Below, one piece after another: positions 7,070 to 14,909 of a DNA stretch of 15,538 nt. Below the pieces are notes generated by a model. That model did no database searches and was not told the DNA's origin. It saw only the letters and a list, made by a program, of their open reading frames with translations. The stretch is from JAPUME01 sp964605715 (GTDB taxonomy: Bacteria > Acidobacteriota > Terriglobia > UBA7540 > JAPUME01), in assembly GCA_964605715.1 (NCBI GenBank), contig CAZSDV010000051.1, positions 1-15,538 of the forward strand, given 5' to 3'. Numbering within the stretch: the first letter of the stretch is position 1; each line of letters starts with the position of its first letter. A program made the position numbers and the translations under genes.

Positions 7070-8434
7070 TTAGTCGCTAAGGATCGGTCCCCGCACTTGA
7101 TTGCCCATCTGCCAAACGGAAACGATCTTACGGGAATTCTTAATATCTACCAGAGGACTGGCATCCAGAATGACGAAGTCAGCGTGTTTTCCAGGAACAA
7201 GAGTTCCGATATCACTTTCTACTCCCAAACATCGGGCTGACTGTCCAGTAGCTACCTCTATGGCTTCGGCAGGCGACAGCCCTGCCTTTACCATTAACTC
7301 CAATTCGAGATGTTCAAGATAACCCTGAATCCGTCCTGGAGGACCGGAGTCGGCAGCGAAACCGATAGGAACACCACCGTCGTGCAGCTTTTTTAAGTTC
7401 CTCTTGGCCACATCCAATCCTTCTTTATATCTTGCAAGGTTTGGGTCGGAGCGCTGGGTTTTCACAAAGTTTTCGCTGGCCAAAGTAGCGATGACTTCCG
7501 CGTCTTCATGGCGAGTGAAGAAAGGATCTCTCAGATAACCTGGTGGATCTGCATAGACAAATGTCGACATCTCACGCGCCAGCGTGGGCACCAAAAATAC
7601 ACTTCGGTCGGCGGCAAGCTTGATAAAAGAATCGTCCACCTCTTGATCGCGGATACTGTGGGCCAAAACATCGATCCCAGCCTCCACTAATGCACGGGCA
7701 TCTTCCAGGTAATAGACATGGGCAAAAGACTTCAGGCCATGTTCATGGGCTGACTTAATGAACTCTCGATAAAGCTCTGGCCGAATCTTTGGTTGTTCCC
7801 CAAAATGATCGTCCACCCAAATTTTTACTGCATCAGGTTGGTCAGCAGCGATCTGTTTCATCTGCTCGCGGACTTCCTCAGGTGTTTCCACCTCACGGGC
7901 TACATCGGAAGGACCATAGCTCCCCTTCATAGTAATTCCACGGCCCGCTGTATACACGCGTGCCCCCGACAGATTTCCCTCTCGTTGCTGGGCCCGCAGC
8001 TCATACATCAATGGCCTGTCAGCTCCAAGGCTCATTACCGCGGTCACGCCATAGGTTAAATACCGCTCAAGTTGTGCCACCACATTCTCTTTTGTGTAAA
8101 CCGAAGGAGAGGCCTTCATTCCCTTTGCAGTTCCAACGTGCCCATGCACATTAATTAGACCGGGAATGATAAATTTTCCGGTGAGATTCACTCTCTGGGC
8201 ACCAGCGGGTATATCAATATCCCTCGCAGGGCCGACAGCCCGAACTCGATCTCCTTGAATTAATAGAATGGCGTTCTCGACTTCAGGTGCCCCGGTACCA
8301 TCCAGCAGAGTTGCACCTTCAAGAGCAACAAGCCCCGTGTTAAGCCCCGGACTCTGGCCACAAGAGGCAGAAAATAGGACCAGTGTTACAAGGACGGCTA
8401 CATAGCTACCCCAATTGTTTTGCTTAGCGTTCAT
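7070..8434 (-). CDS. amidohydrolase-family lipoprotein (metal-dependent hydrolase)
   Basis: The 454-residue product starts with a hydrophobic segment (about 11-24) ending in SASC (C25), a plausible though imperfect lipobox. This suggests a lipid-anchored protein outside the cytoplasmic membrane. The amidohydrolase barrel shows HGH (H97, H99), a lysine that could be carbamylated as bridging ligand (K204, in VKIWVDD), H239 (FAHVYY), H259 (LAHSIRD) and a catalytic aspartate D362 (FAADSG). This is the full metal-ligand set of the imidazolonepropionase/prolidase-like branch. It ends with the usual small beta domain (GTLVPGKHADFVILD, 410-424). The substrate is probably a cyclic amide or dipeptide-like bond but cannot be named. 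It lies 74 bp after the cysteine-containing hypothetical gene and 110 bp before the SUMF1-like gene, all on one strand. AAAGGAA precedes the ATG by about 10 nt. Confidence 0.88.
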   Translation of the reverse strand: MNAKQNNWGSYVAVLVTLVLFSASCGQSPGLNTGLVALEGATLLDGTGAPEVENAILLIQGDRVRAVGPARDIDIPAGAQRVNLTGKFIIPGLINVHGHVGTAKGMKASPSVYTKENVVAQLERYLTYGVTAVMSLGADRPLMYELRAQQREGNLSGARVYTAGRGITMKGSYGPSDVAREVETPEEVREQMKQIAADQPDAVKIWVDDHFGEQPKIRPELYREFIKSAHEHGLKSFAHVYYLEDARALVEAGIDVLAHSIRDQEVDDSFIKLAADRSVFLVPTLAREMSTFVYADPPGYLRDPFFTRHEDAEVIATLASENFVKTQRSDPNLARYKEGLDVAKRNLKKLHDGGVPIGFAADSGPPGRIQGYLEHLELELMVKAGLSPAEAIEVATGQSARCLGVESDIGTLVPGKHADFVILDASPLVDIKNSRKIVSVWQMGNQVRGPILSD

Positions 8435-8508
8435 GTTGAAATATTCCTTTGAATTTTTTATACCGCCTCTTATCTGGCCTCGGCTTAAACAGTATGGACA
8501 TGTAATAA

Positions 8509-9183
8509 TTAACTGCCGAGTTTAGCCTTTTCAAAAAGTTGCTCAGAGCGAGTGGGGTTGAAAATCCCACAGGTGCAGAAGCGAGCGAGCGTACGGGTGG
8601 CCTGCTCGGGTGTGCGCCGGTTTTCCTTTACCATTTGAATCATCTTGGCGGCAAATGCTGGCGAGATCATTCCGTGGCCACACATGGTGGAAAGCTCGAG
8701 TGTTCGTCGGTCGGCCAGCTGATTATGTTTATCGAAAAACCCTAGCGAATATTCAACACTGTGTCGCATAATGCCCGCTGCCTGCGCGCACTCACAGGCC
8801 TGATCAACCAGCCCGCTAATGTTGACGGATATCCCGAGATCAGCCTGGCGAACCTCCTCTAAAAAGTCCACGACCGCATCTCTATTATCGAAAACTGCCG
8901 CAACAGTTCCTGGATTTTGTATACCTTCAATTACTTTTTCCCAATGCAACGTTTCTCCTCGCCCCCAATGAGCTGCAGGATTTAGATTTTTTGAGGGCTG
9001 AAAAATACTTCCGCTGCTGCCGTCGCCCATGTTCACCGGATTGTGCTTCAGGGCCAGCCGAAGAAAAGCTTTGAGTTTCTCCACTGAACCTTCAGTATTG
9101 TGACCTCGACAAGGGAGTGCGAAAACAACGAAGTCACCCTCTAAGTTTTTGTAATCCCCGTAGCGGTGAAGTGTGTTCGTCAT
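8509..9183 (-). CDS. unrecognised cysteine-containing protein next to a ferredoxin-like gene
   Basis: The 224-residue product was not assigned to a named family. It has no signal peptide or membrane segment, so it is probably cytoplasmic. Six cysteines stand out: C25 (LPCRGH), a CxC at C130/C132, C168 in MCGHGMISP (167-175), and a second CxC at C203/C205 in CTCGIFNPTR. The last two blocks look like conserved motifs and suggest a metal or Fe-S site. An N-terminal HNPVNMGDG segment (47-55) is another conserved-looking block. The gene starts 45 bp after a ferredoxin-like gene, itself 4 bp after an MFS transporter gene, so a shared role is likely. An enzyme or partner receiving electrons from the ferredoxin-like protein would fit, but this is inference only. 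AGGATGGTGG precedes the ATG. Confidence 0.8.
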   Translation of the reverse strand: MTNTLHRYGDYKNLEGDFVVFALPCRGHNTEGSVEKLKAFLRLALKHNPVNMGDGSSGSIFQPSKNLNPAAHWGRGETLHWEKVIEGIQNPGTVAAVFDNRDAVVDFLEEVRQADLGISVNISGLVDQACECAQAAGIMRHSVEYSLGFFDKHNQLADRRTLELSTMCGHGMISPAFAAKMIQMVKENRRTPEQATRTLARFCTCGIFNPTRSEQLFEKAKLGS

Positions 9184-9228
9184 ATTAAAACCACCATCCT
9201 GGCGTCACTGATGTAATTTGGAATAGCA

Positions 9229-10074
9229 TTACCCTAACGTAGCTGCCCCTTCCGGCTGCAAGGGAGTTGTCGGTGAAGGAAGGGAGCGACCCAGCCCAAG
9301 GTTGGTTTTTCCTCGCAGAAATTCGTACTTCTCTTCTCGAAGTACGGACTCCAGAGCACTATTCCCTTCCACGTCACAGCGCGTCGCGACACCCACACAT
9401 ACTACTGTGTCGATTTGCTTTGTAACCTCTCCAATACGAGCAAGTATCCGTGGAACATCGTCCAGCTTCGTTTTTAATTCAACTATGGCAGAAAGTACTT
9501 TTTCGTCCAAAATATCGTTGCGGATTTTTCCCGTCCGGCGGTCCGCCATCATATGGGTTACTGGATTGCAGTCCTCAAAACTCAAGCCCATAGCTGCTAA
9601 TGCCTCCGTCATCCGCTCAATGTCACGGAAGCGGACCCCAACCGAAGGCCGTCCGAACTCAACCGTAAACCCCGCTTCGCCTTCCTTTACCCTTCCGGTG
9701 ATATCATTGGTTTTAACCTCTTCGGTGCCACGGCCGTGGATACCTGTACTCTCATGGCTTACTAGAGGATCACTAAAGGCGCGTCGGACCACCCGCGGCC
9801 AGCTTAATTCATCGGGTTCAATGGCCGCCGTCGGGCAGACGTCCGGCTCCGGCTCAAAGCGAAGGCGAACCAACTTAAGTAGCCCTCGAACGGTGCGTAC
9901 CAGCCAAGGATTCAGATGTTCAAAGCTCATGCCGCGGAAGCAAGTGTAGCACTCAACACACTCATCTGAGTTCACCGTAGCACGGTTCCTCACTGGGTCA
10001 ATGTGGATTGCTCCCATGGGGCAAACGGGAACACAATTTCCGCATGCCACACATTTCTCCTCGTTTATTTTCAT
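9229..10074 (-). CDS. 4Fe-4S ferredoxin-like protein with split second cluster motif and unknown C-terminal domain
   Basis: The first 85 residues hold two Fe-S motifs. The first is canonical (C8, C11, C14, C18 followed by P19). The second has C39, C42 and C45, but its fourth cysteine is C80 (followed by P81), so 34 residues replace the usual three between the third and fourth cysteines. The inserted piece is basic and partly hydrophobic (HLNPWLVRTVRGLLKLVRLRF, in part). The rest (about 100-281) is an unrecognised domain with a DCNPVTHMM stretch and a Gly-rich KTNLGLGRSL stretch near the end. No signal peptide is present, so the protein is probably a cytoplasmic electron carrier. The start is well supported: AGAGGT overlaps the stop codon region of the MFS gene just upstream, so translation is probably coupled. 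Known 2[4Fe-4S] ferredoxins rarely carry such a long insert. Confidence 0.85.
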   Translation of the reverse strand: MKINEEKCVACGNCVPVCPMGAIHIDPVRNRATVNSDECVECYTCFRGMSFEHLNPWLVRTVRGLLKLVRLRFEPEPDVCPTAAIEPDELSWPRVVRRAFSDPLVSHESTGIHGRGTEEVKTNDITGRVKEGEAGFTVEFGRPSVGVRFRDIERMTEALAAMGLSFEDCNPVTHMMADRRTGKIRNDILDEKVLSAIVELKTKLDDVPRILARIGEVTKQIDTVVCVGVATRCDVEGNSALESVLREEKYEFLRGKTNLGLGRSLPSPTTPLQPEGAATLG

Positions 10075-10078
10075 TTTA

Positions 10079-11359
10079 TTACCTCTGGGCTGAGAAAGGA
10101 CTCTGTTCGGGGTCGATTTTCATCCAAAATAGCACTGAAATCAAACACAAAATAGCTGCGATTAAAAAAGGGGCTATCCACGAATCCAGATATTTCACCG
10201 ACAACCCGAAAGCTAAGGGTGAGAGTGTGCCCCCTAGGTTGCCCGTGGTATTCATGACTGCCGAAACCGTTCCGGCTCTGTCTCGGCCCAAGTCAAGAGC
10301 AACCGCCCAAGATACCCCGGTCGTCATTTCTAGCATAGAAACCGCAAGAAGCAGAAAAGAAAAAGACGCAATAGGAGAGGAAGCTAAGCCACCTCCCACC
10401 ATGCCGATCGCAGCCAGGCACAGTGCCGGAATAGCAACCCAGCGGCGCGCCAGACGCAAGTTACCAGTGCGGACAAATATGCGGTCAGAGAGCCACCCTC
10501 CAACCATATTGGTAATAGCACCAAAAAATAACAAAATTCCCGATAAGGAATTAGCCAACATTAGACTCGTTCCGTGTGCTTGCTTCCAAAATGATGGCGT
10601 CCAAAAAATGAAGAATGAAAAAGCAAAACCGTAACAGCCGTAGGACAGGCAGAGCGCCCAAAGACTTGGCTTTGATAAAACCGTCCTCCAGGAAAAACTT
10701 TTCTGTGGTTGCTGAGGAGTGTTAGTCTGCCCAGCGTGAATCTTTTCTAGCTCAGCCGCATTGACTCTCGGATGATCTTTTGGCTCATCGCGGAAAAAAC
10801 CCTGCCAGCATAGTAACCATAGTAGCCCAAGGGAAGCAAAAATAAAAAATGTGAGTCTCCATCCGAAAAGAATAACGAGGAATCCAGAAAGCGGAAAAGC
10901 CAAGGAGCCTGCTAGGCGGGCAGCAGCATGAGTAATTCCCTGGGCAAATCCCCGCTCGCTGATCGGCACCCAACGAGCCATGGCGCGGCTAGCGGTGGGA
11001 AAGGCCCCAGCCTCCCCCATTCCAAACAGAAAGCGAATTACAATTAACGAGGCAGCATTCCAGGCAGCCCCAGTAGCTGCCGTGAAGAAAGACCACCAAC
11101 CCACAAGAATTGAAAGTACGCGCTTGGCACCGATTCGGTCGGCCAACCAGCCGGTAGGAATCTGAAATAATGCGTAGGAGAGGTTGAAAGCTGAAAAAAT
11201 CAGGCCCTTAATAGCCTCATCAAAACCAAACTCTTCTTGGATTGTGGGGGCCACTGCAGAAACACAAACCCGGTCCAAGTAGGTCAGTCCGTAAAGAAAA
11301 ACCAAGATGGTTAAAACTATATGTCGCGTTCTAGAAGGTCGAGCAGGATCCTCTACCAA
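10079..11359 (-). CDS. MFS transporter, anion:cation symporter (ACS) type
   Basis: The 426-residue product has about 12 hydrophobic segments. It shows the MFS loop motif GWLADRIGAKR (70-80) and the YLDR segment (27-30) of the first helix. A stretch typical of the ACS branch, around FGMGEAGAFPTASRAMARW (112-130), leads into a GFAQG segment. ACS members take up organic anions such as hexuronates, glucarate, tartrate or phthalate with a cation. The substrate here is unknown. The gene is the first of the leftward cluster and ends only 4 bp before the ferredoxin-like gene, so it probably supplies that module with its substrate. The start is TTG at 11359 with only a weak ribosome site. Confidence 0.9.
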   Translation of the reverse strand: MVEDPARPSRTRHIVLTILVFLYGLTYLDRVCVSAVAPTIQEEFGFDEAIKGLIFSAFNLSYALFQIPTGWLADRIGAKRVLSILVGWWSFFTAATGAAWNAASLIVIRFLFGMGEAGAFPTASRAMARWVPISERGFAQGITHAAARLAGSLAFPLSGFLVILFGWRLTFFIFASLGLLWLLCWQGFFRDEPKDHPRVNAAELEKIHAGQTNTPQQPQKSFSWRTVLSKPSLWALCLSYGCYGFAFSFFIFWTPSFWKQAHGTSLMLANSLSGILLFFGAITNMVGGWLSDRIFVRTGNLRLARRWVAIPALCLAAIGMVGGGLASSPIASFSFLLLAVSMLEMTTGVSWAVALDLGRDRAGTVSAVMNTTGNLGGTLSPLAFGLSVKYLDSWIAPFLIAAILCLISVLFWMKIDPEQSPFSAQR

Positions 11360-11443
11360 AATTGTATTTCCAATCCGAGAATTTTGTCTAATCTTGCGAC
11401 TCTAGTTTACACCCCTGGGTCCACACAAATTCTATGCTAGATT

Positions 11444-11548
11444 AAGGTGAACATGGGAGGAAACTTTTAGAGGCTTGCCCGCAGGGAACCTCTATGTCGT
11501 AATTGGTGACAGGGTAGCAGGGGACTATCCCGGGCAAAGTAGCACCTT
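11444..11548 (+). ncRNA. possible structured leader RNA upstream of the CPBP protease gene
   Basis: Several helices nest within 105 nt. An outer helix is AAGGTG 11444-11449 with CACCTT 11543-11548. An inner 7-bp helix is TTGCCCG 11475-11481 with CGGGCAA 11531-11537. Two hairpins sit inside it, TGTC/GACA (11495-11511) and GGGTAG/CTATCC (11512-11530), joined with no linker to each other or to the inner helix. AGAGG 11469-11473 can also pair with CCTCT 11489-11493 across the inner helix, as a pseudoknot or alternative fold. G-U pairs favour the plus strand. It resembles no riboswitch class I could recall. Confidence 0.3.
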
Positions 11549-11599
11549 TCTTGCTTGAGCAACAAAGCTTTAAGTTGCGTCGAGTGCCAGGATAATAAC

Positions 11600-12340
11600 A
11601 TGCGCATCAACCTAGACCACTATCTTCCGTTAAGCAGGAGCAACCTGCTGTTTGCTATGGAAGCTATCTTGCCACTGTTCGTGGTGTATGAAACCCTGGT
11701 GTTCCTCCACCCCTGGAAGGCAACGGAACTTGCCCAGGCTGACCCTTTTACCGCAGGTTTCTTGATTGGGCTTGGCCCGCACAGCCTAGGAATTGCCTAC
11801 TTGTTGGCGGCCTTCCTCTCCTACACAAGCAAAGGACTCGAAGAAGAGAGAATGAACTCCGCCCCGAGGCCGCTCTTCGTTCTTGTGGCTGCGCTTGAAG
11901 GAGCACTTCCGGCAATCCTCATAGCTACAGTAGCCTATTGCCTTCTGCCATACTGGGCTGCGTTCCTGCCACCAGAAGAATCTAGTTTTATTGGAACATC
12001 TCTCGCGCTTGCGTCCGGCCTTTCTGAAGAGCTGGTTTTTCGTTTCTTTTTGCAGGGAGGTCTTACCCTGGTATTTAGAGAAGTGGTCAGCTTAAACAAG
12101 AATCAGGCCCAGAAAATCTCTTTGCTTCTAACTGCACTGGGCGTAGCTGCAGCTCACCATCTCGGCCCCGTTGGGGCCCCTTTTATTCTAGAAGAGTTCC
12201 TTTTTAGGCTTCTGGTACCTGGGCTTTTGCTAGGATATCTCTACAATCTCCGCGGCTTAGCTTTCGTAACCTATTTCCACTCCATCTACCATCTCACCTG
12301 GGTTGCTCTCCCTGGATTGGAACATTTACTGAGGGGTTAA
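11600..12340 (+). CDS. CPBP-family intramembrane metalloprotease (Abi/CAAX-like)
   Basis: The 246-residue product from the ATG at 11600 has several hydrophobic segments. It shows the CPBP motifs: EELVFR (E143, E144, R148), a histidine pair in AAAHH (H186, H187) and HSIYH (H227). These form the zinc or water-activating site of this membrane protease group, which includes Rce1-like CAAX proteases. A second EExxxR-like piece (EEFLFR, 198-203) lies in the stretch before the last histidine. A TTG 45 bp upstream is also open, but it has no ribosome site, whereas AGGA lies about 7 nt before this ATG. The gene is divergent from the MFS gene and converges with the APC permease gene. Family roles include processing of prenylated or secreted peptides and self-immunity; here the target is unknown. 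Confidence 0.85.
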   Translation: MRINLDHYLPLSRSNLLFAMEAILPLFVVYETLVFLHPWKATELAQADPFTAGFLIGLGPHSLGIAYLLAAFLSYTSKGLEEERMNSAPRPLFVLVAALEGALPAILIATVAYCLLPYWAAFLPPEESSFIGTSLALASGLSEELVFRFFLQGGLTLVFREVVSLNKNQAQKISLLLTALGVAAAHHLGPVGAPFILEEFLFRLLVPGLLLGYLYNLRGLAFVTYFHSIYHLTWVALPGLEHLLRG

Positions 12341-12362
12341 CCTAAAACATGACGCATGTATT

Positions 12363-13724
12363 TCACGCCCCATCTTTTTTAAACGGCCACTCACCACGTG
12401 TTTTTGATCTGAACCCATACAATAAAGACCCCGAAACAAAAGTTGCCCCTGCGAAGATCAACGAGCGTGGTTCAGATGTTGCAAGCACGCCAAGCCATCC
12501 GAAGGTGGAGATGATTCCGGGTAAAGGGTAAAACCACATCCGGAAGGGCCGTTTCATGGTTGGCGCCTTTCGGCGAAGCACGAAAAAGGCTATTGTCTGA
12601 GGTAAAAATAGTAGGAGTACACGGGTTGCAATCAGGCTTCCGATAACCTCCTGTATGTTAAATAGACTAAATAACGATGCGAGTAAACCCATGACAACCA
12701 AAGAAACGGTGGGGAAATCACCCTTTGGGTGCAGACGGGCAAACACTCGGAAAAAATTGTCATCCTCTCCGGCGCGAAAAGGGAATCGCGTGTAGCCTAG
12801 GAGCACGGAGAAAACCGACGAAAATGCGATCCAGAGGATCAGAAGTGTGATCACTTCACCGGCCCACCTCCCAAATAGCCTCTCGATATAGGTAGAGGCA
12901 ATGTAGGAGCTTTCCATTGCCCCTTCCCAGCCAACCACACTCAGCACGCAGAGGTTTAAAGTTAAATAAATAACCGTCACTATAACGATTGCCATCAGCA
13001 TTGCGCGTGGCACCACCTGGCTAGGATTGCGTACTTCACCCGCCAAAAAACATACATTATAGTAGCCAAAGTAAACATAAAGTCCGTACCGAGTGGCTTC
13101 TCCTAGACCACTCCAGAAGCTCGGTTGGGAAATTTCAAACGTGCCAGGTGGGTGGGTTAAAATCTTGGATACATCTAGGTGGGGCAACCCAGAAACAATC
13201 ATCCAGAAACAACCCCCGAGGACCCCTATCAGCAGGACCAATGAAACAGTCCCAACCGCCCTGATACGCCGATAAAGGATCCAGATCAAAAACAAAGGTA
13301 TACAGGCCGCCACCCATTTTCCAGTTCCATTCTGCAAGGAGGGAATCAGGTAGCTCAGATATTCCGAAAAACCTATGCTGCCGCTAGCAACTGATAACGG
13401 AGCCGTAAACAGGACCTGCCAAACAACAAGAAAGGAGAGCCATCGGCCCCAACTGCGAGGACCGTAAGCCTCCCGAAGGTAATTATATGTGCCGCCAGCC
13501 CTGGGCATCGCCGCACCCAGTTCTGCCCATACCAACCCGTCACAAAGAGCCAAAATGGCCCCTAAGACCCAACCAAGCATTCCTTGGGGGCCACCCATGC
13601 TTGCAAGAATAAGAGGAATCGCAATAAATGGGCCGATTCCAATCATATTGGTGACCGCTAGCGCCGTGGCCTGGGGTAACGCCAAATCCCTACGGAGACC
13701 CGGTGAAGTTAGAGAATCGAACAT
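12363..13724 (-). CDS. APC-family amino acid permease
   Basis: The product from the ATG at 13724 is 453 residues with about 12 membrane segments. It has the APC features of a first helix ending in GIGPFIAIP, an ELGAAMPRAGGTYNYL segment with the conserved acidic residue and GG pair, and later helices rich in Gly and aromatics. It is likely an amino-acid or polyamine transporter of the cytoplasmic membrane; the substrate is not evident. The frame is also open to 13796, but the extra 24 residues are hydrophilic and unlike the family. AAGG lies about 10 nt before the ATG at 13724, so this start is preferred. The gene ends 22 bp from the convergent protease gene. Confidence 0.9.
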   Translation of the reverse strand: MFDSLTSPGLRRDLALPQATALAVTNMIGIGPFIAIPLILASMGGPQGMLGWVLGAILALCDGLVWAELGAAMPRAGGTYNYLREAYGPRSWGRWLSFLVVWQVLFTAPLSVASGSIGFSEYLSYLIPSLQNGTGKWVAACIPLFLIWILYRRIRAVGTVSLVLLIGVLGGCFWMIVSGLPHLDVSKILTHPPGTFEISQPSFWSGLGEATRYGLYVYFGYYNVCFLAGEVRNPSQVVPRAMLMAIVIVTVIYLTLNLCVLSVVGWEGAMESSYIASTYIERLFGRWAGEVITLLILWIAFSSVFSVLLGYTRFPFRAGEDDNFFRVFARLHPKGDFPTVSLVVMGLLASLFSLFNIQEVIGSLIATRVLLLFLPQTIAFFVLRRKAPTMKRPFRMWFYPLPGIISTFGWLGVLATSEPRSLIFAGATFVSGSLLYGFRSKTRGEWPFKKDGA

Positions 13725-13854
13725 AAGATAGAAACCTTGGTAATGCGCGAACTCATCATGGTAACCGCAACGAAAACAGCCACCGGACGGTAACAATGTG
13801 CTTATTTCACAGGCTGAACCTTAAAGTCAACTACCGAGAAAAGCTTGATTGAAA

Positions 13855-13940
13855 CCAGCAGCCTACTCCGAAGTCCGTGGCGCATGATTTATATAGCCGG
13901 GGACCAAAAACAGGAAGACGGAAAAGAGAGTAGCTGCTGG
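13855..13940. repeat. long imperfect inverted repeat between the dehydrogenase and permease genes
   Basis: CCAGCAG-C-CTACTC (13855-13868) can pair with GAGTAGCTGCTGG (13928-13940). This gives 13 base pairs with one bulged C and encloses 59 nt. No T-run follows either arm, so it is not a standard intrinsic terminator. It may stabilise or process the transcript, or be a small non-autonomous element. Confidence 0.4.
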
Positions 13941-14002
13941 CACCACATCACCAAACTAGTTTCTGGAGAGAAAAACGGCGAGTCGTTGAATAATCCAGGT
14001 TA

Positions 14003-14758
14003 TTAAACCTTGCGAGCAATTCGGGAAAAATCAGCAGAGTTTTTAACAATCTCAAAAACTCGCGTAAAGTCTTCCTCGCTGCCGATCTGTTCCATAGCCA
14101 ACTCAAAGTAGCGGAAAACCTTTTCTGCCAAGGGGAGCTCAATCCCGAGTGCCTGGCGAACCTCGCGGGCAAGTCTCAGGTCCTTCATGCCCACATTAAC
14201 ACGGGCTCCTGATTCGAATTGACCTCCCAAGATGCATTTTGGAAATCGGAATTCGCTCTCGTAACTGCGCGCATTACTATTCTGAAATACATCGACCAGC
14301 ATTGAGGCATCGAAACCTTGTTCCCTTCCCATCCAAAGCGCCTCACAAGTTGCCATAAACAAAGAAAAAGAAAGCTGGTTTTGTAGAAGCTTTACTCGCT
14401 GTCCAGATCCAGGCCCGCCCGTGTGAACGATTTTTCGAGAGATTGCTGTAAATACAGGACGGCACCGCTCAAGAACATCAGCATCCCCTCCAACCATAAG
14501 GATAAGGTTGCCTTCGTGAGCACCAGTGGCACCGCCACTCATCGGGGCATCGAGTTGTGCTATTCCTTGTGAGGCAAGCCTCTGGTATGTCTTTTCAACT
14601 AGGGCAGGTGATGAGGTTGTCATGTCCACAACCACACCGGGCGAACAAAGATTACCCATAACCCCATTGCCTTCAAAAAGAACCTGTTGCACAGCAGCCC
14701 CATCGGTGAGAGCCAACAAAACAATATCAGATCGTTTGCCCACCTCTCGCAGTGACCT
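14003..14758 (-). CDS. 3-hydroxyisobutyrate dehydrogenase-family oxidoreductase, C-terminal fragment
   Basis: This is the larger part of a beta-hydroxyacid dehydrogenase gene, separated from its beginning by a 10-N gap and about 140 bp of unrelated sequence. It carries the end of the Rossmann domain (SDIVLLALTDG), the substrate-binding stretch DAPMSGGATGAHEG, the GSGQRVKLLQNQ segment with the catalytic lysine, and the final NVGMKDLRLA motif. Joined to the upstream part at the shared RSL codons it gives one protein of about 311 residues, a normal length for the family, with K183 as catalytic lysine. Such enzymes oxidise 3-hydroxy acids (3-hydroxyisobutyrate, tartronate semialdehyde, gamma-hydroxybutyrate) with NAD(P). 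In the assembly as shown the gene is broken; whether it is broken in the cell is uncertain. Confidence 0.85.
   Translation of the reverse strand, partial: RSLREVGKRSDIVLLALTDGAAVQQVLFEGNGVMGNLCSPGVVVDMTTSSPALVEKTYQRLASQGIAQLDAPMSGGATGAHEGNLILMVGGDADVLERCRPVFTAISRKIVHTGGPGSGQRVKLLQNQLSFSLFMATCEALWMGREQGFDASMLVDVFQNSNARSYESEFRFPKCILGGQFESGARVNVGMKDLRLAREVRQALGIELPLAEKVFRYFELAMEQIGSEEDFTRVFEIVKNSADFSRIARKV
14749..14758. repeat. left copy of 10-bp direct repeat flanking an insert
   Basis: GCAGTGACCT here is identical to the copy at 14910-14919. It abuts the N gap. The pair encloses the sequence that interrupts the dehydrogenase gene and looks like a target-site duplication. Confidence 0.6.
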
Positions 14759-14909
14759 NNNNNNNNNNGGGCCAACGCACGAGGGGACGGAAAAGGGAAG
14801 CCCTTATCCAACAGATGCAAATTTACACAAATAAGAGGGGGCACTGACTCTCCGCGTCGCGCTCCTCGTACAATCACCACGCGCCTACCCGGCCCTGCCT
14901 GCCAGTCAG
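14759..14909. mobile_element. inserted sequence (possible insertion-element remnant or assembly artefact) with 10-N gap
   Basis: This segment (10 Ns at 14759-14768 plus 141 bases) interrupts the dehydrogenase gene. It is bounded on both sides by a perfect 10-bp repeat and, when removed with one copy, leaves an uninterrupted reading frame. That is what a transposon with a 10-bp target duplication gives when its multi-copy interior breaks the assembly. No transposase could be recognised in the visible bases, and the left end is hidden. The alternative is a scaffolding error or strain variant. IS families such as IS4 or ISAs1 make duplications of about this size, but none is assigned. Confidence 0.35.

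Noticed and set aside
9302..9949. A 215-codon open frame on the plus strand opposite the ferredoxin-like gene
   Set aside because: It lies fully antisense to a gene with clear Fe-S motifs and has a Ser/Arg/Pro-rich composition typical of a shadow frame.
10008..10634. A 208-codon open frame on the plus strand opposite the MFS gene
   Set aside because: It is antisense to a clear 12-helix transporter and has no recognisable motif or ribosome site.
11555..11599. Upstream TTG start for the CPBP protease giving 15 more residues
   Set aside because: There is no ribosome site before it, while AGGA lies at the right distance before the ATG at 11600.
12347..12359. Short hairpin ACATG-ACG-CATGT in the convergent gap as a terminator
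   Set aside because: It is only 5 bp, AT-rich and not followed by a T-run on either strand.
13725..13796. Longer start for the APC permease
   Set aside because: The extra residues are hydrophilic and unlike the family, and a ribosome-like AAGG precedes the internal ATG.
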